Assembly: GCA_010015675.1 (NCBI GenBank)
Contig: ML977081.1
Coordinates: forward strand, 1-10,687
DNA from: Byssothecium circinans
Lineage: Eukaryota; Ascomycota; Dothideomycetes; Pleosporales; Massarinaceae
Length of the DNA: 10,687 nucleotides
Direction of reading: 5' to 3'
Part shown: one piece after another, positions 7,313 to 10,687 of the stretch
Position numbering within the stretch: the stretch's first letter is position 1
Layout of the letters: every line of letters begins with the position of its first letter
Notes under the pieces: model-generated
Database searches by the model: none
Told to the model about the DNA's origin: nothing
The model's input: only the letters and a program-made list of their open reading frames with translations
Translations under genes and position numbers: made by a program

Positions 7313-8090
7313 CCTAGTTTCTGAATTCATTAATTTAGTAGCTGTAGTGTCTATACGTACCTTAGGACGCACCTAGCACACTGCCTTTCTAACAACCTTT
7401 AATAGTAAAGGATCCCTATATAATAGAAATAGTTTAGTTCCCCCTAATCCTTATGCGCGGTCTAAATCCCATAAAAGAACTAACTTAAAAGTAGATAAGG
7501 ATAAAGATATTTCCAGCTAAACTAAGAGACCGCACTAAGGCAAGCCCTGTCCCTATAGTAATGGTAAGTCTTATAGTAGCTACTAGAGAAACTATCCTTA
7601 TATCATTCTAACTAACTGCCCTAAGGGCTTTAAAGTTAATAAAGTGTGTTAATCTAATCTCCACCTATAGCTATAGGAAGGAAAAACTAACTAATAGAAT
7701 AAATAGAAGGACATCCTTAATAATATCTAGAGAAAAGCCTATGAAAACTTTGCTTTCCAAGCCTAGGCATCCTAAAGCTAATCAGATCAATCCTATCTTA
7801 ATACTAGAGACTAAGCTTTAGACACTAAAGGGCGCCTAATAGGGCTAGTTACTACTAGCTATACTACTCTTAGAATTACCTAGAAGCATCCTTCCTTCCT
7901 ACTAGCTTACTCCTAGACTCTTAATTGTAGCTCTAATATACACGTCTGCAATAACCCGCTTAAATTCACATAGGAACGTTCTACCTATAATGAGTTCATT
8001 AGTAGTAGAGATAGCACATTACCTATAGTTACTTAGGGAAAGTGTAAAGTCATCCTATTAACCCTATCTAGCCTTTAGCCCTTTATCCTA
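7313..8090 (+). pseudogene. Copia polyprotein: late gag with degenerate zinc knuckle, then protease
   Basis: The frame resumes at 7314 (LVSEFINLVAVVS). A basic segment (RSKSHKRTNLKVDKDKD) leads to KPCPYSNGKSYSSY, which looks like a decayed CCHC zinc knuckle. The aspartic protease active site is the motif ending in TLNCSSNIHVCNN. Relatives have L-D-[SC]-G-[SA] there, so the catalytic Asp has become Asn (codon 7923-7925). The preceding TAG (7914) sits where Trp is usual. The protease would cut the gag-pol polyprotein; this copy cannot. All stops are TAG or TAA and no frameshift is seen. Confidence 0.65.
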
Positions 8091-9373
8091 CTAAACGTTG
8101 TGTTTATCCTAAACTTTATTACGTTACTAGTTTCCCTTTTCTAGCTTAGAGGTGGTAGTATTTACTTTAACTCTAGACACTTAGTACTATACAGGTTAGA
8201 CTAAAAGTCTAATCTAGTGTAGTGTAAAGTAATCTAGAATAGAGGCTATTATCTCTTAGTTGCTTAGAAATCTCTAGTTACTAATTCCTTAGGAATAGTT
8301 TAGCATAGTTAAGAACTATTCTTAATAGATTAGAACTATTCCATCCTAACACTTTTATCTTAAACTCTGCTAGTGGCTTAGTACTACGCCATGACTACCT
8401 ATTAGCGCCTACGTAAGTCTGTAGCTCCGCGTAAACCCTAATTTCTCACTAGCCTTAAAGCTTATATCCTTCTTAGGCATCTAGGTCCGGAACTACTAGA
8501 ATACCTTACTATAGCTTCTACTAGTATTTAGATTACTTCTCCTCCCCTAGCTATAAAGGACTGTCCCTAATGCAGTGCTAACAAAGTAATAGAGCAAGTA
8601 TCCTAGAGAAGTGAACGTAAGCAACCTCCACTTAAGCCTTTTAACTCTATTGCTATTGATATTATCAAGCTAGACATTAACACCTTTATAGGGGAACGCT
8701 ATGTGTTTCATGCATACGATCTCTTCTCTAAGTTCAACTTTGTTTTCATTATTAAGAAACGGCGGCAAGATTACCTTCTAAAAGCCTTTTAAGATCTTGA
8801 TGCCCTCATTAAGCGCTAGTTTAATACGGCACCGCAATGTCTCTATCTTAATAGTAAATAGGGATATGGCTTTTAAGCTTTAGATGACTCCTTAGTATCC
8901 TACGCAGCATTAGAGGGAATATAACTGTAGCTTTAGTCACCTAATACTCTAGCTTAGTTAGGCTATGCTAAATGCTTAGGTAAGTCTCTTATCAAACGTA
9001 CCTATTTACTTAGAACTACTTTAGGTCTTCCTCTTTACCTTATTAGAGAGATGTACTTATACGCTAGGTATGTACTTAATTAGACACTAGTTAAAGCTCT
9101 TGATTAGAAAACTCCTTTTATAGTTACATATTAACGGCTCCCTTCTCTCTCCTATCTCTATATGTATGGTTGTCATGTGTACGCTCTCCGCAAGCACATT
9201 AAGCGTAAAGACAAGCTCTCCCCTTAAGCACTTATTAGCTACCTCATTAGTGTTAACTCTAGAAACATCTATCAAGTATAGTTACCTAAAGCAAACTTAT
9301 TTAGCTATTAAGGTAAGGTTATTTGTATGCGTGACGTTACATTTAATGAATCATTCTTCTACGGCTCTCACGA
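8091..9373 (+). pseudogene. Copia polyprotein: pre-integrase zinc domain and integrase core, split by solo LTR
   Basis: Integrase would insert the cDNA into the genome. A GAG-pre-integrase segment includes RGGSIYF, RGYYLLVAQKS and a zinc-type HLGPELLEYL (His at 8478) followed by a C-x2-C pair (8562 and 8571). The core has D1 in NSIAIDIIKLD (codon 8658-8660). The second acidic residue is Asn in LYLNSK (8850-8852), and the catalytic Glu is Lys in GYAKCLGKSLIKRT (8970-8972). All are explained by G-to-A changes. The conserved stretch REMYLYARYVLN and the later YGCHVYALRKHIKRKDKLS are typical of fungal copia. The segment ends in MRDVTFNESFFYGSHD, where the solo LTR lies. Stops are TAG/TAA. Confidence 0.8.
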
Positions 9374-9530
9374 TGTTAGACAGTAGAGACCCGAGAGCAT
9401 GCGATGAGAAAGTGATGAATTGTGTGTGGAGTAGTGTAGCTCAGGAGAGGCGACTATATAGGCAGGAGCTGACGCTAAGCCAGAACAGTACTGAACTGTC
9501 TAGAACAGTCAAGTACTGTTTAGTCTAACA
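9374..9530 (-). mobile_element. Solo copia-family LTR, antisense, with 5-bp target duplication
   Basis: This 157-bp unit starts TGTTAGAC and ends GTCTAACA. It is flanked by CACGA (9369-9373) and CATGA (9531-9535), a 5-bp duplication with one C-to-T change. Read on the minus strand it aligns with the 5' LTR at 5087-5244, including TGTTAGACTAAACAGTAC and a TATATAG box (around 9454-9460). It keeps many CpA and TpG and is visibly more GC-rich than its surroundings, so it is younger than the host copia decay. Insertion plus duplication adds 162 bp, which keeps the host frame. It probably arose by LTR-LTR recombination of a full element. Confidence 0.85.
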
Positions 9531-10645
9531 CATGATGGTGAGATGCTAAGGGGAATAGCATTAAAAGACGTAGTATAGATGATTAAACTTAATAACCTAA
9601 TTAATCCTCTAAACAGTGACGCATCTTTAGTCCCTAAAGAAGAAAGTGAACCTAAATTTAATAGTACTGCAACTAATACCTAGTCTATCACTATTCCATC
9701 AACTAAAGCAATCCTAGCTTTAGCTGTATCCCGCACTTTTAATCAACCTAATCCTAATCCTTATCTAACTCTAGAGTCTATGGGCCCCCTATCTAGACTT
9801 AATAGTTCTACTCTATCATGGAATAGTTCTCTACTATTACGTGATACTCTAGCTATATCTTTAAACGCAATCTAGCTCCTAAACCAACGGAAGCGCAAGT
9901 ATACTACTAATAAGCACCTATAAGTAGAGAATGTACTTAATTACTAAACTTACACTTATGTACTAGACGCACTTATAGCTTACTAGACTACACTTATTTC
10001 CACTTCTCTTACCTAGAAAGAGAGAATATACAAATCCTAACTTCTACCTCTACTACGCTTTTAGTCTAAGGTTACTAAACTACTAATCTATCTCCGCTCT
10101 AGTTTTATAGTAGCCTATCAAGCTAAACTTAATACTATTGCACGTAAAGAAACCTTCTAAGAGATCTCCTTTAGTGATATCAACTCTACTTAGACCTAGA
10201 TCCTTCCACTTATGTGGGTGTTTATATATAAGTTTAATAGTAACTAGTTAATTAAGTTTAAAGTACGCATCTATATTAGAGGTAATCTCTAGATAACAGC
10301 TAAAGACACCTAAGCTATAACTCTTGCTATCTAGATCTTCTAAGCACTTATAGCTATTACTACTTATTTTAACCTTAAAATCTAATAATATGACGTTATC
10401 AACGCTTTTACTAACGCATTACTTCTAAAGCCTATATACACATGGCAACCTAAAGGCTTCTCTAATCCTAATTAAATATAGGAACTTTAACGCGCCCTCT
10501 ATAGCCTTAAAATATCACTACTTCTCTAGTATAATAACTTCACGGTAACCCTTTAAGCTCTTAGTTTCTATCTAATCCTTAACGCTAGCTGCCTTTAGAC
10601 TAATGATAAGGTTATTATCTTCTTCTACGTTAATGATATTATCAC
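9531..10645 (+). pseudogene. Copia polyprotein: linker and reverse transcriptase to the YVDD-type motif
   Basis: The frame resumes after the solo LTR as GEMLRGIALKDVV. A Ser/Thr/Asn-rich linker runs to about 10170, followed by reverse transcriptase. PLMWVF (10206-10223) and IKFKVRIYIRGNL are the classic copia start. YDVINAFTNALLLKP carries the first catalytic Asp (10392-10394), which is retained. YTWQPKGFSNPN and RALYSLK follow. The motif FFYVNDIIT holds the equivalent of YVDD (10626-10637), with the first Asp changed to Asn. N5 begins ten bases later, so the thumb and RNase H lie beyond the window. Stops are TAG/TAA only. The enzyme would copy element RNA into DNA; this copy is dead. Confidence 0.85.
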
Positions 10646-10647
10646 TA

Positions 10648-10687
10648 ACGTAAAGCACCACCGAACCGCCCACACCACCGAACCGCT
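10648..10687 (+). mobile_element. N5: left end of a third intact-ended N element, runs off the right edge
   Basis: TA (10646-10647) is followed by cap ACGTAAAG (10648-10655), CACCACCGAACCGCCCA (10656-10672) and 15 bases of the second 17-mer (10673-10687). All 40 bases equal the N4 end. It is inserted within copia reverse transcriptase. The rest is outside the window, so its length and type are unknown. Confidence 0.85.

Larger units (their letters stand above)
5087..10687 (+). mobile_element. Ty1/copia LTR retrotransposon, 5' LTR to mid reverse transcriptase, interrupted three times
   Basis: The element starts with a 158-bp LTR and carries gag, protease, integrase and reverse transcriptase in the copia order on the plus strand. 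It is interrupted by N4 (6244-7310), by an antisense solo LTR (9374-9530) and by N5 (10648 onward). The five bases before the LTR are GAGGA; the matching duplication and the 3' LTR lie beyond the right edge. With N4 and the solo LTR discounted, the coding frame is continuous and is broken only by point changes. Confidence 0.85.

Noticed and set aside
9087..9275. Minus-strand open frame of 62 codons
   Set aside because: It is antisense to the copia integrase, whose plus-strand motifs are clear.
9166..9528. Plus-strand open frame of 120 codons
   Set aside because: It runs out of frame through the copia integrase into the solo LTR and has no recognisable domain.

Overview
The window is a nest of transposable elements with no recognisable host gene, rRNA, tRNA or CRISPR array. 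It looks like filamentous ascomycete (Pezizomycotina) DNA. The transposases are fungal pogo/Fot1-like with a DD35D triad, the retroelements are fungal LTR types, and C-to-T decay focused on CpA (TpG on the other strand) resembles repeat-induced point mutation (RIP). In 4201-5040 I find one CpA and no TpG.

Layout. At 1-1183 lies transposon Tn-B (minus strand, running off the left edge). Its transposase stays in one frame and is broken only by stop codons. It sits at a TA site in the C-terminal part of an older, more decayed pogo-like transposon, Tn-A, whose 5' end is at 2426. Two further element ends follow: N1 from 2545, and N2 from 2639, inserted in N1. N3 (2768-3833), a 1.07-kb non-coding element, is inserted in N2. 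From 4223 to 5086 there is an extremely decayed gag-like frame, probably from a Ty3/gypsy-type element. A Ty1/copia element starts at 5087 with a 158-bp LTR and runs off the right edge. It is interrupted by N4 (6244-7310, sister of N3), by an antisense solo LTR of its own family (9374-9530), and by N5 (from 10648), which begins ten bases after the reverse transcriptase YVDD-equivalent motif.

The unifying signal is the terminal design. Every pogo-type end here is a TA target, a cap of 7-8 nt, then two adjacent copies of a 17-bp motif. The motif is shared between Tn-A and N3, N4 and N5, allowing for RIP-type transitions. It is a variant in N2 and unrelated in sequence in Tn-B, where the same spacing is kept. 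The simplest reading is that Tn-A is a dead member of the autonomous family that moved the N elements, and that each 17-mer is a transposase-binding unit.

Decay follows nesting depth: the gag remnant and Tn-A are the most decayed, copia and Tn-B intermediate, and the solo LTR almost clean. Computationally removing N4 and the solo LTR, each with one target copy, restores a single copia reading frame. This confirms the insertion boundaries and shows that copia was inactivated by insertions and base transitions rather than by frameshifts.
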